The translations under genes and the position numbers were made by a program. The notes below the pieces were generated by a model that saw only the letters and a program-made list of their open reading frames with translations, made no database searches and had not been told where the DNA came from. DNA of 12,207 nucleotides from an uncultured Prevotella sp. (GTDB lineage: Bacteria > Bacteroidota > Bacteroidia > Bacteroidales > Bacteroidaceae): positions 1-12,207 of the forward strand of contig CAJOHP010000128.1 of NCBI GenBank assembly GCA_905234355.1. The letters run 5' to 3'. Positions 1-6,882 of this stretch are shown one piece after another; position 1 is the first letter of the stretch, and every line of letters begins with the position of its first letter.

Positions 1-1272
1 CTGCTTCCTCCAGGCTATGTTTTGCTGGGTCTCACGCTGTAGTTCGCTTTTTACCGTATTATATGCCAGAAGGGTGCTGACATAGCGAGCGTTCATCTGG
101 AACAGCTCCAGATTTTTCTTCTTCCTGTAATACATCCATAAAACGATGATGAGCAAGAAAGTCAATACCGTGACCAAGACAATCCACCTTGCCATGGCCT
201 GCATGCGCTGTTGCTTCATGGCAAGGCTGTCGCGCTGCTGTCTTATGCGATGGTAGTTGTATTGGGCTTCAGCTTTCTTGACGGCTTCAGCCACTGCGGA
301 CTCTTGTATGGAGTCGGCGACCTTTGCGTATTCTTCGTAGTACACAAGTGCCTGCCGGGCATTACCCCTTGTCCCTTCAAGATGAGCCAGATTGCGCAGG
401 TATTCAGCCTGCGCATATATGTTGTCGCGATAGAGGGCCTTTCGGAAATAAAACACAGCGGAATCGGTGTGGTGCTGCCCCCAATGCCAATAGGCCCAGT
501 TGGCGATGTTTAGCGAGTCGTGCGTCATGAGACGCTGCGCCTTGTCAAACTGCTTTGTCTGTATATAGATGTCGCACAAGGCATACTTAGCATTCGCGGA
601 TATATCTTCTTGCTGCTCAAGCCCGCCGCTCAGCTCTAAGGCTCTTTGGTAATAGTAAACGGTGCTGTCGGCTTTGTCTGCTATGGTATAGACTCTCGCC
701 ATCCGGAATGATGCCAGGGCCATGCGCAGCGTGTCGCCGGCACTCTCAGACAACTGGCAGAACTGCCGGTAATAAGGCATGCAGTCATCGTACATGCACT
801 GGTCAAAGTACAAATCGCCTGTGAGCATGAGAAGCCATCCCCTCAGGATGCGGTCAGGCAAATGCCGCGCAACGTCGATGGCGGCGCTGTAATGAAGCAT
901 GGCAGAAGGAGCATCGCCAGTAGCCGACTCTATATTGGCAAGAAAGCATAGGGACTTAGCCAGCTTTGCCGTGTCGCCACAGGAGGCAAAGTACCGTGAC
1001 AGACTGTCGGCTAAGGAATAGTCTTGCCTCGACAGAGTGCTGTAGACGAAAGCCCGTTCGAGAGACAGTAGTTTCCTGTAGGCTTGAGCCTCTTTGTGTG
1101 CTAAGTTGCCTGGTACTTTGTTTAGGATACTATCCCCCGCCCGATACTGGCCTGTCATCAGGGCGCTATCAGCCTCAACGAGCAGAGAGTGATAGCGGTC
1201 GCCGTCAGTGCAGGCGGCGAAAGTGCAAAGAACGATGGCTGCATGAAGCAGAAGTCTTGTTGTCGTCTTCAT
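1..1272 (-). CDS. TPR-repeat lipoprotein with one transmembrane helix, probable signalling regulator (C-terminus cut by window edge)
   Basis: The frame is open from ATG at 1272 to the window edge: 424 codons, no stop. Residues 1-21 form a lipoprotein-type signal ending FAAC (Cys21). Residues ~25-340 are helical with repeated Tyr/Ala patterns typical of tetratricopeptide repeats (for example around 202-215 and 271-285). A charged Gln/Arg-rich helix (325-360) leads to a hydrophobic segment (361-380) and a YYRKKK stop-transfer. This layout is familiar in Bacteroidetes TPR sensors that end in a LuxR-type helix-turn-helix or a histidine kinase domain; that output domain lies outside the window, so the class is undecided. 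In-frame ATGs at 1302 and 1326 are possible starts, but 1272 gives the most normal signal peptide. I see no promoter directly upstream; transcription may come from the promoter at 1513-1543. Base composition looks less GC-rich than in the neighbours. Confidence 0.8.
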   Translation of the reverse strand, partial: MKTTTRLLLHAAIVLCTFAACTDGDRYHSLLVEADSALMTGQYRAGDSILNKVPGNLAHKEAQAYRKLLSLERAFVYSTLSRQDYSLADSLSRYFASCGDTAKLAKSLCFLANIESATGDAPSAMLHYSAAIDVARHLPDRILRGWLLMLTGDLYFDQCMYDDCMPYYRQFCQLSESAGDTLRMALASFRMARVYTIADKADSTVYYYQRALELSGGLEQQEDISANAKYALCDIYIQTKQFDKAQRLMTHDSLNIANWAYWHWGQHHTDSAVFYFRKALYRDNIYAQAEYLRNLAHLEGTRGNARQALVYYEEYAKVADSIQESAVAEAVKKAEAQYNYHRIRQQRDSLAMKQQRMQAMARWIVLVTVLTFLLIIVLWMYYRKKKNLELFQMNARYVSTLLAYNTVKSELQRETQQNIAWRKQ

Positions 1273-1331
1273 GCTCTGTCTACATATTCCTCTTCTCGGC
1301 ATGGTCTGTCCTTCTGTCCTCGGCATGGGGT

Positions 1332-1481
1332 CTACAGTTCTTCGGTCACGGCGAGCTCTATGCCGCGCCACAGCAGGATGAACCGGGTCTTGTCTACATA
1401 GTAATAGCCTGAGAGGCGCACGTCCTCCCAGTTCTGCATGCCGTAGGGCAGGCGGCGGGGCTTCTGTTGCTGTTCCATCAT
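1332..1481 (-). pseudogene. N-terminal remnant of an AAA-ATPase-like (PF09820-type) protein
   Basis: This 49-codon ORF starts at the MM codons at 1476-1481. Residues 11-35 (LPYGMQNWEDVR, then GYYYVDKTRFI) match the characteristic start of the AAA-ATPase-like/PD-(D/E)XK family common in Bacteroidales, where YxVDKT precedes an RPRRFGKS Walker A segment. Here the similarity ends at TRFI and the frame stops 14 residues later, so the P-loop and the nuclease domain are missing. No continuation was found in the other frames before the TPR gene begins. The intact family members are several hundred residues long, so this is best read as a deletion remnant. A well-formed promoter lies just upstream (1513-1543), with a leader of about 25 bases. 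It could alternatively be a translated small ORF leading the TPR gene. Family recognition is from memory. Confidence 0.6.
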
Positions 1482-1512
1482 AGTGGGTTGTTGCTTTCGT
1501 GTAATGCGCCTG

Positions 1513-1543
1513 CAAATATACAAATAAAAACCGGCACAGCAAA
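1513..1543 (-). promoter_or_regulatory. Bacteroidetes-type promoter upstream of the AAA-like remnant and TPR gene
   Basis: Read on the minus strand, TTTG (1543-1540) is followed after 19 bases by TATATTTG (1520-1513), an exact match to the Bacteroidetes consensus TTTG-N19-21-TAnnTTTG. The predicted start of transcription is near 1507, about 25 bases before the remnant's ATG. It is the only good promoter between dnaA and the TPR lipoprotein gene. Confidence 0.7.
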
Positions 1544-1603
1544 ACAATCGCGCGGAAACTTGTGTCAGTCCCTGCAATTAGCTTTCCTCTGAATATAAAT
1601 AAA

Positions 1604-1699
1604 AAATGAGAGATGAAAGATGAGAAATATGATTAGTTTGGCTGAAATGTACTATGGCAAAGCAGTCTAATCATATTTCTCATCTTTCATCTCTCATTT
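1604..1699 (-). terminator. 33-bp perfect inverted repeat plus U-tract, probable dnaA terminator
   Basis: Positions 1604-1636 and 1667-1699 are perfect reverse complements (33 of 33), separated by a 30-base loop. In the dnaA transcript the hairpin begins 9 bases past the stop codon and is followed by six U residues (1606-1601), the layout of an intrinsic terminator. The stem is unusual: A/G-rich on one arm, poor in GC, and built of GATGAGA-like units that extend back into the dnaA stop codon. It could equally be a dispersed intergenic repeat or miniature element that inserted here. Confidence 0.6.
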
Positions 1700-1707
1700 C
1701 TCATCTC

Positions 1708-3114
1708 TCATCCCTTGAGCCTGAACGCCTGCTCGATGCTGTTTATCTCGTCGATGAAGGCCTTGTCGGTCTTCAGTCGCTGCTCTATGGCCGTGCAGCT
1801 GTGTATGACGGTGCTGTGGTCGCGTCCACCGATGAGTTTTCCTATGCGTGCGCTGGGCATCTTGGTGTGCTTCTGCGCCAGATACATGGACACCTGCCGT
1901 GCCTGGACAAACTCGCGCTTGCGGCTCTTGCTGAACACGTTCTGCTGGGTGACACCGTAGTGCTGACAGACCTTCTCGAGAATGTCGTCGATGGTGAGCG
2001 GGTGATTGTCCACCTTGACGGCGCGCTTGATGATGCGCTCGGCCAGGTGCATGTCGATGTTGGTGTTGTAGACGATGGAGTAAGCCATGAGCGAGTTGAT
2101 GACGCCCTCGAGGTCGCGCACGGAGCCATTGGCCGTCTGTGCGATGTACTGTATGACGTTCTCGGGAATCTTCAGTCCGTCGCGTCGGCACTTGGCGTGG
2201 AGTATGTCTACGCAGAGCTCGACGTTGGGTTTCTCAAGCTCTCCGATGAGTCCGCAGGAGAATCGCGTGAGGAGCCGGTCCTTGACGCCGGCGAGGTCGA
2301 CGGGCGGCCTGTCGCTGGCCAGCACGATCTGCTTGCCCAGACGGAAGAGATGGTCGAAGATGTGGAAGAAGGTGTCGAGCGTGCGTGGTGAGCTGGCCCA
2401 CTCCTGCACGTCGTCGACGATGAGCATGTCGAGACTCTGGTAGAAGTTGATGAAGTCGTTGGTGGTGTTCTGCCTGACGGAGTCGGTGAACTGCACCTGG
2501 AAGAGTCGTGCCGAGACGTAGAGCACGCGCTTTGCCGGGTAGGCGCGCTTGCACTCCACACCGATGGCGTTGACGAGGTGTGTCTTTCCGCATCCCGACG
2601 GTCCGTAGAGGAAGAAGGGATTGAAGGTGGAGCGCCCCGGATGCTGCGCTATGGACAGGCCCACGGTGCGTGTGAGCTTGTTGGAGTCGCCCTCGATGAA
2701 GGTGTCGAAGGTCTTGTGGATGTCGAGCTGCGGGTCGAGCTTCTGCAGTGCGGTGTCGAGCACGGTGGGCGACTTGTTGACCCGGGTGCCCGGTGTGGGT
2801 GCGTCGATGGGCGACGGCGGGTCGCCGGCTACGGTCTGCCCGATGCCGTGCTCCTTGTCGGTGACGATGCGGTAGGTCAGGCTGACATTGGTCTGGAAGC
2901 TCTTGGCGATGGCCCAGGCCATAAGGCGCACATAGTTCTGCTCCAGATATTCATAGAAGAACATGCTGGGCACCTGCACCCGCATCGTCTTTTCCTGTTC
3001 GTCGAAGGACTCGAAGACGATGGGCTCGAACCATGTTTTGAAGATCTGCTCCGTGACGTTCTGCCGGATGAGATGCAGGCAGTTGTCCCAAAGCGCCTTA
3101 TGACTCTGATGCAT
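1708..3114 (-). CDS. dnaA: Chromosomal replication initiator protein DnaA
   Basis: Complete 468-residue DnaA, a normal length for the family. It binds DnaA boxes at oriC and, as an ATP-dependent filament, opens the origin and helps load helicase. Visible parts in order: domain I (residues 1-85, with FKTWFEPI at 25-32); a Pro/Thr-rich linker (~95-120); the AAA+ domain with Walker A GPSGCGKT (171-178), Walker B LIVDD (231-235), sensor I LASD (265-268), the box VII arginine in LLTRF (R284) and sensor II SVRDLEG (331-337); and a C-terminal DNA-binding domain with the DnaA signature GGRDHSTVIHS (429-439). The ATG at 3114 gives the usual N-terminus. It has its own promoter at 3182-3213 and is followed by the inverted repeat at 1604-1699. 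Neither dnaN nor recF lies beside it, and no origin is evident in the window. Confidence 0.98.
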   Translation of the reverse strand: MHQSHKALWDNCLHLIRQNVTEQIFKTWFEPIVFESFDEQEKTMRVQVPSMFFYEYLEQNYVRLMAWAIAKSFQTNVSLTYRIVTDKEHGIGQTVAGDPPSPIDAPTPGTRVNKSPTVLDTALQKLDPQLDIHKTFDTFIEGDSNKLTRTVGLSIAQHPGRSTFNPFFLYGPSGCGKTHLVNAIGVECKRAYPAKRVLYVSARLFQVQFTDSVRQNTTNDFINFYQSLDMLIVDDVQEWASSPRTLDTFFHIFDHLFRLGKQIVLASDRPPVDLAGVKDRLLTRFSCGLIGELEKPNVELCVDILHAKCRRDGLKIPENVIQYIAQTANGSVRDLEGVINSLMAYSIVYNTNIDMHLAERIIKRAVKVDNHPLTIDDILEKVCQHYGVTQQNVFSKSRKREFVQARQVSMYLAQKHTKMPSARIGKLIGGRDHSTVIHSCTAIEQRLKTDKAFIDEINSIEQAFRLKG

Positions 3115-3181
3115 TTGGCGTTAAAAGATTTTTATTACTAATTATGCTAGAAGATTTGCCTCATGGAGACGTTTGCGAGTG

Positions 3182-3213
3182 CAAAGTTCGGTATTTTTTT
3201 TGATATGGGCAAA
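3182..3213 (-). promoter_or_regulatory. dnaA promoter (Bacteroidetes -33/-7)
   Basis: Minus strand: TTTG (3213-3210), 20 bases, then GAACTTTG (3189-3182), which matches TAnnTTTG in all but the first base. Predicted transcription start is near 3176, leaving an AT-rich leader of about 60 bases before the dnaA ATG at 3114. The rest of the 3115-3396 gap holds only a weak 9-bp inverted repeat (3257-3267 with 3289-3297) and the terminator at 3350-3378. Confidence 0.65.
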
Positions 3214-3349
3214 TTGTCGGAAAACGGAATTTGTGTTTACAAAGGATGATAAGTGACTTGTTTTTGGGTGGTTAGGTTGTTTCACGTACCAAACAAGCGG
3301 TTTTTTGGTTGTGTATTTACAGCATACTGATTATCAGCATATTGCAAAC

Positions 3350-3378
3350 AAGAAAAGGGGCTATGCCGCCCCTTTCTT
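3350..3378 (-). terminator. Intrinsic terminator after the MCE-family gene
   Basis: On the minus strand AAGAAAGGGGC (3378-3368), loop GGCATA (3367-3362) and GCCCCTTTTCTT (3361-3350) form an 11-bp stem with one extra base in the 3' arm, and the descending arm ends in a T-rich run. It lies 19 bases after the MlaD-like stop codon and ends the amidase-MCE transcription unit. Confidence 0.75.
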
Positions 3379-3396
3379 ATTTAGACAAAATAAATA

Positions 3397-4296
3397 TTAC
3401 TTATTTTTTTTCCCGAAAATGGAGAAGTGCACATAGCGCTTGGGATGTGCCTTGAGGTCGATCATGAGTGAGTCGGCATCGCGCATGGTGTTGTTGAGGT
3501 TGCGATAGAGCGAGGGGTCGCGCATGAGCAGTCCGAGTGTGCCGTCCTTGCTGTTGAGTGCTGCGGTCATCTGCTCCACGTTGGCCAGTGTGGCATCGAC
3601 CTTTTGCATGGTGGCGGCCACGTCGACGGCATTGAGCTTGGCAGTCATGGCCGAGGCATTGGCGAGCACGTCGTTGGTCTTGCCAAGCATCTGGGGCATC
3701 TGTCTGTTGAGCTGTGTGGAGAGCTGCTGCAGCTGGGCTGAGGTGGCACTGAGGCTGGCGGTGATGTGGTCTACGTTGTGGAGCGACGTGGTGAGGGCGG
3801 GGTCGGACAGCAGGGTGTTGACGCTGGCGAGGATGGAGTCGAGCTTGGGCAGCATGGCCTCTATCTGCGGCACCATGGCGCCTGCCCTGGCCATGAGTCC
3901 CTGCTGCATCTCGCCGCGTATGGTGTCGCCCACGGCGAGCAGGTCGATGGGGTTGGAGCCGAACTTCAGCTCGAGTTTCACGTTGCCGAGCATGTCGCTG
4001 CTTATCTCTGCGCGTGTGCCCTTGGGCACCTGCAGCTTCTTGTCCAGGCCGAGCGAGGCCACGATGTAGTCGGGACGGCTGTAGTCGTAGGCGATGGCCT
4101 CGACCACGCCCACCTTGTAGCCGTTGGCATAGACGGGGTTGGCGGCCGATAGTCCGCTCACGTCGGAGAAGACGGCATAGTACTGCGACCCGCTGCTGGT
4201 GAGCGTGAGTCCCTTGAGGAAGTTCATTCCGAAAAAGAGCAGCACGATGCCGGCTACAGCCACAAGGGCTATTTTCACTTCATTGGTCAGTTTCAT
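3397..4296 (-). CDS. MlaD/MCE-family protein (probable lipid-transport substrate-binding component)
   Basis: This 299-residue protein has an N-terminal anchor (residues ~9-29, with few charges) followed by an MCE domain at about 36-115, including the VSGLSAANPVYANGYKVG segment (46-63) and the VKLELKFG strand (105-112). Residues ~130-270 are a long helical, probably coiled-coil region rich in Leu, Ala, Gln and Asn. The C-terminus is basic. MlaD-like proteins form hexameric rings anchored in the inner membrane and carry phospholipids across the periplasm with an MlaE permease and MlaF ATPase; those partners are not in this window, so the substrate is unknown. The start at 4296 gives a correct anchor. 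It lies 25 bases downstream of the amidase stop with no promoter between them, so the two are probably cotranscribed; a terminator follows at 3350-3378. Confidence 0.9.
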   Translation of the reverse strand: MKLTNEVKIALVAVAGIVLLFFGMNFLKGLTLTSSGSQYYAVFSDVSGLSAANPVYANGYKVGVVEAIAYDYSRPDYIVASLGLDKKLQVPKGTRAEISSDMLGNVKLELKFGSNPIDLLAVGDTIRGEMQQGLMARAGAMVPQIEAMLPKLDSILASVNTLLSDPALTTSLHNVDHITASLSATSAQLQQLSTQLNRQMPQMLGKTNDVLANASAMTAKLNAVDVAATMQKVDATLANVEQMTAALNSKDGTLGLLMRDPSLYRNLNNTMRDADSLMIDLKAHPKRYVHFSIFGKKNK

Positions 4297-4321
4297 TGCT
4301 GTATGGATATGCTTTTACTTC

Positions 4322-5551
4322 TTATTTTCTGTGGTTGCGCTTATACTCCTTGTAGGCTTCTCCGGCGTCTATCTTCTCGCCGTTGCGATAGGCGATGATG
4401 AATGCCTGTGGAAACTTCTCGGCCACTTTCTTGCGCAGACGGTATATCTCGTTGTAGTTGGCCGAAGCCCCCATGGTGTATTTCCACAGGCCTCCCTCCT
4501 TGTAGCAGTCCCATCCGGTGAGTCCCTTCAGCTGCCGTGCGCCGGCCTTGAGCCGTGTGGATGAGGTGTAGAACTGCACCTTGAACACGGGCTGTGCGCC
4601 GGATGCGGGCGCATCGGATGCCGGTGGTGCAGAGACGAGGGGTGCCGGTGCGGGCGTGGACGGAGCCGGCGGCGTGGACGGAGCCGGCGGCGTGGCTGGG
4701 GCGGGTTCAGGCGTCTGCTCCGTCTCTGCAGGAGGCTGGGCCGTGACGCGCTGCGTGGTACCGCTCTTGTCGTAGCGGCGACGGTAGGCCTGGAAGGCAT
4801 TGAACAGTCCGCGGGCATACTTCTCGGTAGAGCTCTCGGCAAGCATGAAGCTTTCCTCGTCGGCTGTGGAGATGAAGCCCAGCTCGACGAGACAGCCGGG
4901 CATGGACGTGAGCCGCAGCACGGCGAGGTTGTCCTGATGGGCGCCCTGGTTCTGGCGGCCCGTAGCCTGACAGACGTATCGCTGCATGAGCTTGGCCAGC
5001 TCGACGCTGTTTTCCATGTTGTCGTCTTGTATGAACTCGAAGATGATGTCGCTCTCGGGCGAGTTGGGGTCGTAGCCGTGGTAGGTCTGCTTGTAGTCTT
5101 TCTCCAGGAGTATGACCGCATTCTCGCGCTTGGCCACCTCGAGGTTTTCGATGAATCCCTGCGAGCCGGTGTGTCGGCCACGGCCGAGGGTGTAGGTCTG
5201 GAATCCGCGTGCGGTCTTGCCCTTTGGCAGTGCGTTGATGTGTATGGAGATGAAGAGGTCGGCCTTGTTGCGGTTGGCTATCTCGGCGCGCTTGTGTAGC
5301 TCCAGGAATCGGTCGGTCTTGCGGGTATAGATGACGCTGACGTCGGGGCAGTTGCGCTCCACCATCTTGCCGAAGGCGAGGGCATAGCGCAGGGTGAGGT
5401 TTTTCTCCTTAGTGCGTGCCCCCACGGCACCTGCATCGTGGCCGCCATGGCCGGCGTCGATGACGAGCGTAAACCGCCTGTCGGCCGCCAGGACAATGGC
5501 TGTGGGCAGCAGGAGGACCAGCAGAAGCAGGGCTAAAAGTCGTCGTGTCAT
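4322..5551 (-). CDS. N-acetylmuramoyl-L-alanine amidase with proline-rich linker and SPOR-like C-terminal domain
   Basis: A 409-residue secreted enzyme that cleaves the amide bond between N-acetylmuramic acid and the stem peptide in peptidoglycan. Residues 1-22 are a typical signal peptide (MTRR followed by a Leu-rich core). The Amidase_3 domain spans ~27-258: zinc ligands are expected at H35 (IDAGHGG), E49 (TKEKNLTL) and H104 (FISIHINA), with the catalytic Glu at E223 (CLVELGF). A Pro/Ala/Thr linker (272-312) contains a short tandem repeat, then a SPOR-like domain (322-388, starting VFKVQFYTS), which in this family binds denuded glycan strands and directs enzymes to the septum. The protein likely acts in daughter-cell separation or wall turnover. 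It is first in a unit with the MCE gene 25 bases downstream; an upstream gap of 96 bases carries a candidate promoter. Confidence 0.93.
   Translation of the reverse strand: MTRRLLALLLLVLLLPTAIVLAADRRFTLVIDAGHGGHDAGAVGARTKEKNLTLRYALAFGKMVERNCPDVSVIYTRKTDRFLELHKRAEIANRNKADLFISIHINALPKGKTARGFQTYTLGRGRHTGSQGFIENLEVAKRENAVILLEKDYKQTYHGYDPNSPESDIIFEFIQDDNMENSVELAKLMQRYVCQATGRQNQGAHQDNLAVLRLTSMPGCLVELGFISTADEESFMLAESSTEKYARGLFNAFQAYRRRYDKSGTTQRVTAQPPAETEQTPEPAPATPPAPSTPPAPSTPAPAPLVSAPPASDAPASGAQPVFKVQFYTSSTRLKAGARQLKGLTGWDCYKEGGLWKYTMGASANYNEIYRLRKKVAEKFPQAFIIAYRNGEKIDAGEAYKEYKRNHRK
4655..4690. repeat. Two tandem 18-bp units in the amidase linker
   Basis: The unit CGTGGACGGAGCCGGCGG occurs at 4655-4672 and again at 4673-4690, and a third copy begins as CGTGG. 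It encodes the repeated Pro-Ala-Pro-Ser-Thr-Pro of the linker between the catalytic and SPOR-like domains. Length variation here would change linker length without changing frame. Confidence 0.85.
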
Positions 5552-5576
5552 CGTGAATGCAATAAAAATTAATGTG

Positions 5577-5610
5577 CAAAATTACGGATTATCGGTCGGA
5601 AAAGCGGCAA
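5577..5610 (-). promoter_or_regulatory. Candidate promoter of the amidase-MCE unit
   Basis: Minus strand TAATTTTG (5584-5577) matches the Bacteroidetes -7 consensus exactly and lies 25 bases before the amidase ATG. The nearest upstream TTG (5610-5608) is 23 bases away, longer than the usual 19-21, so the -33 element is weak. Confidence 0.5.
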
Positions 5611-5647
5611 CAGGGGCAGAGTTTTATCATTTATTAACGTAGACACG

Positions 5648-6016
5648 TCACACGTCTCTGCCTACGGTGAGTCTGACGCCTGCTCCGGCACAACAGGCGC
5701 CCATGGGCGGGTTGAGCTTGGTGAGCTCGATGCTCACGCTGCTTGCCTCGGGCCATGTGTCGAGCACGGCGCGTGCTATCCGTCCGGCCACATGCTCGAG
5801 GAGCCGCGAGGGCGTGGACATCTCGCGCACGATGAGCGCATAGAGGTCGGCATAGCTCAGCGTGTGGCTCACGTCGTCGGTGCGTGCGGCCCGGCTGATA
5901 TCGTAGCCGACGCTGATGGTCACGGAGAACTCGCCCCCTACGGTCTGCTCCTGCGGCATGACGCCATGGCGGGCCCACAGCCGCACGTCGCGCAGGAATA
6001 TCTCACTGTGCCGCAT
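5648..6016 (-). CDS. folB: Dihydroneopterin aldolase
   Basis: FolB converts 7,8-dihydroneopterin to 6-hydroxymethyl-7,8-dihydropterin and glycolaldehyde in folate synthesis. The 122-residue product has the normal length. It starts MRHSEIFLRDVRLWARHGV, the typical N-terminus with the GV turn, followed by QTVGGEFSVTISVGYD, SHTLSYADLY and RLLEHVAGRIA (the conserved LxE..A helix), and ends with the KLNPPM motif and a short beta strand. The reading frame is open further upstream, with ATGs at 6049 and 6079, but those starts would overlap the preceding gene. The start at 6016 leaves a 19-base gap and the correct N-terminus. The ATG at 6049 lies in a duplicated copy of the start region. folB probably shares the transcript of the upstream reductase-like gene and its promoter at 6883-6913. 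Confidence 0.92.
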   Translation of the reverse strand: MRHSEIFLRDVRLWARHGVMPQEQTVGGEFSVTISVGYDISRAARTDDVSHTLSYADLYALIVREMSTPSRLLEHVAGRIARAVLDTWPEASSVSIELTKLNPPMGACCAGAGVRLTVGRDV

Positions 6017-6054
6017 TGTCGCCGGCTGGCATTGCTCACTGTGCTGCATTGTCG
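6002..6054. repeat. 20-bp direct repeat with 33-bp period at the reductase-like/folB junction
   Basis: Positions 6002-6021 and 6035-6054 differ at one base out of 20. On the minus strand each copy contains an ATG followed by a His-Ser-Glu reading in the folB frame. The upstream copy also carries the stop codon of the reductase-like gene (6036-6038). The pattern is a 33-bp, 11-codon duplication that left folB with two alternative start codons. Confidence 0.8.
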
Positions 6055-6767
6055 GTGGTCGTAGTCGTATCGTCGGCATCGGGCTGTCCGGGCAGATACT
6101 TCTTCAGGGCACGCTCCACGCCGTTCTTCCATGTGTTGATGTTTTCTCCGCCGAGCTGCAGCGAGCTCACGAGCTTGATGACGTGCTCTATGGGCATGCG
6201 ATAGCGCAACACGCCGGAGATGAGCTTGGCGTAGTTCCAGTATTCGGGGTTGAAGCGCTCGGAGAGTCCCTCGACGGTGATCTTATAGCCTCGGGTGTTG
6301 GTAAACTGGAAGTCGTAGCGCTTGGTGCCGTCGCTGCCCGTCTGCTTGACGATGCGTCCCTTGGTGACCGACTTGGGGAGCATGATGCCCTCGTCGTCGT
6401 CCTGCAGTCCGGTGAAGATTTCGTAGGGGTAGCCGTCGAGCAGTCCGACGAGCGCCACCCACTTCTCCTTGTTGTTCTGGAAGCGCACCACGTCGCACTC
6501 GAGTGCCTGTGGCCGCACCTCGGTGACGCCGGAGTGTGGCAGCGACGACGCGGTGTCGAGTGCAGTCCATACCATGTCGAGCAACTGGGTGCTGACGTCC
6601 AGTCCAAGGGCGTCGCGGCAGCGGTCGAAGAGGATGAGCAGCTCGTCTTCGCTCTTGGGACTGTCGGTGTGCTGTGAGGCTCGGGCCAGGTCGTGGACGA
6701 CGCGCCGCAGGCGGCACTCGGCACTGGGCTGCCGCTCTTCGGGGGTGGGGGGTTTCTGTGTGTCCAT
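6036..6767 (-). CDS. Free-standing protein resembling the C-terminal region of adenosylcobalamin-dependent ribonucleotide reductase (NrdJ)
   Basis: A 243-residue protein. Residues ~92-225 closely resemble, from memory, the C-terminal section of Bacteroidales class II (B12-dependent) ribonucleotide reductases: VVRFQNNKEKWVALVGLLDG (93-112), PYEIFTGLQDDDEGIMLPK (114-132), YDFQF, RGYKITVEGLSERFNPEYW (159-177), AKLISGVLRYRMPIEHVIKLV (180-200) and INTWKNGVERALKKY (210-224). The catalytic barrel is absent and so is a Cys-rich zinc tail: the protein ends in a Thr/Asp-rich stretch. Residues 1-90 are acidic-helical and not recognised. Some bacteria split NrdJ into two chains (NrdJa and NrdJb in Pseudomonas), so it may be an accessory or regulatory subunit; a solitary paralogue is equally possible. 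It has a strong promoter at 6883-6913 and is followed by folB, which would place it in nucleotide metabolism. Confidence 0.65.
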   Translation of the reverse strand: MDTQKPPTPEERQPSAECRLRRVVHDLARASQHTDSPKSEDELLILFDRCRDALGLDVSTQLLDMVWTALDTASSLPHSGVTEVRPQALECDVVRFQNNKEKWVALVGLLDGYPYEIFTGLQDDDEGIMLPKSVTKGRIVKQTGSDGTKRYDFQFTNTRGYKITVEGLSERFNPEYWNYAKLISGVLRYRMPIEHVIKLVSSLQLGGENINTWKNGVERALKKYLPGQPDADDTTTTTDNAAQ

Positions 6768-6833
6768 AGGGGGAAGGGATGTTTTGGGTTCTATATGACT
6801 ATGCTGTTATTTTCACTGATTTGACGGGGAGCG

Positions 6834-6874
6834 CGGGCGTCCTCACCCGCACCTGCGGCGGGCGAGGACGCCCG
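6834..6874. repeat. GC-rich hairpin just downstream of the reductase-like gene's promoter
   Basis: Arms 6834-6850 and 6858-6874 pair over 17 positions with one A-C mismatch and a 7-base loop. Neither side has a T-run, so it does not look like an intrinsic terminator. On the minus strand it falls at the very start of the predicted transcript (start near 6876), where a 5' stem could stabilise the mRNA or influence initiation. It may also be a copy of a dispersed intergenic repeat. Confidence 0.75.
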
Positions 6875-6882
6875 TTCGAGTG

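Noticed and set aside
1654..2391. A 245-codon open frame on the plus strand across the dnaA 3' half
   Set aside because: It is antisense to dnaA, starts inside the inverted repeat, and has Asp/Val/Leu-rich low-complexity sequence typical of a shadow frame.
3115..3396. Possible replication origin in the AT-rich gap next to dnaA
   Set aside because: Only poor near-matches to DnaA boxes (for example TTATCAGCA) were seen, with no cluster; the gap is explained by the dnaA promoter, an AT-rich leader and the terminator of the MCE gene.
5615..5662. GGCAGAG/CTCTGCC inverted repeat as a folB terminator
   Set aside because: Arms are only 7 bp with a 34-base loop, and one arm is within folB; no U-tract follows.
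6768..6876. Cobalamin riboswitch in the leader of the B12-reductase-like gene
   Set aside because: The leader is only about 109 bases, too short for a cobalamin riboswitch, and I see no B12-box-like element; only a single GC-rich hairpin is present.
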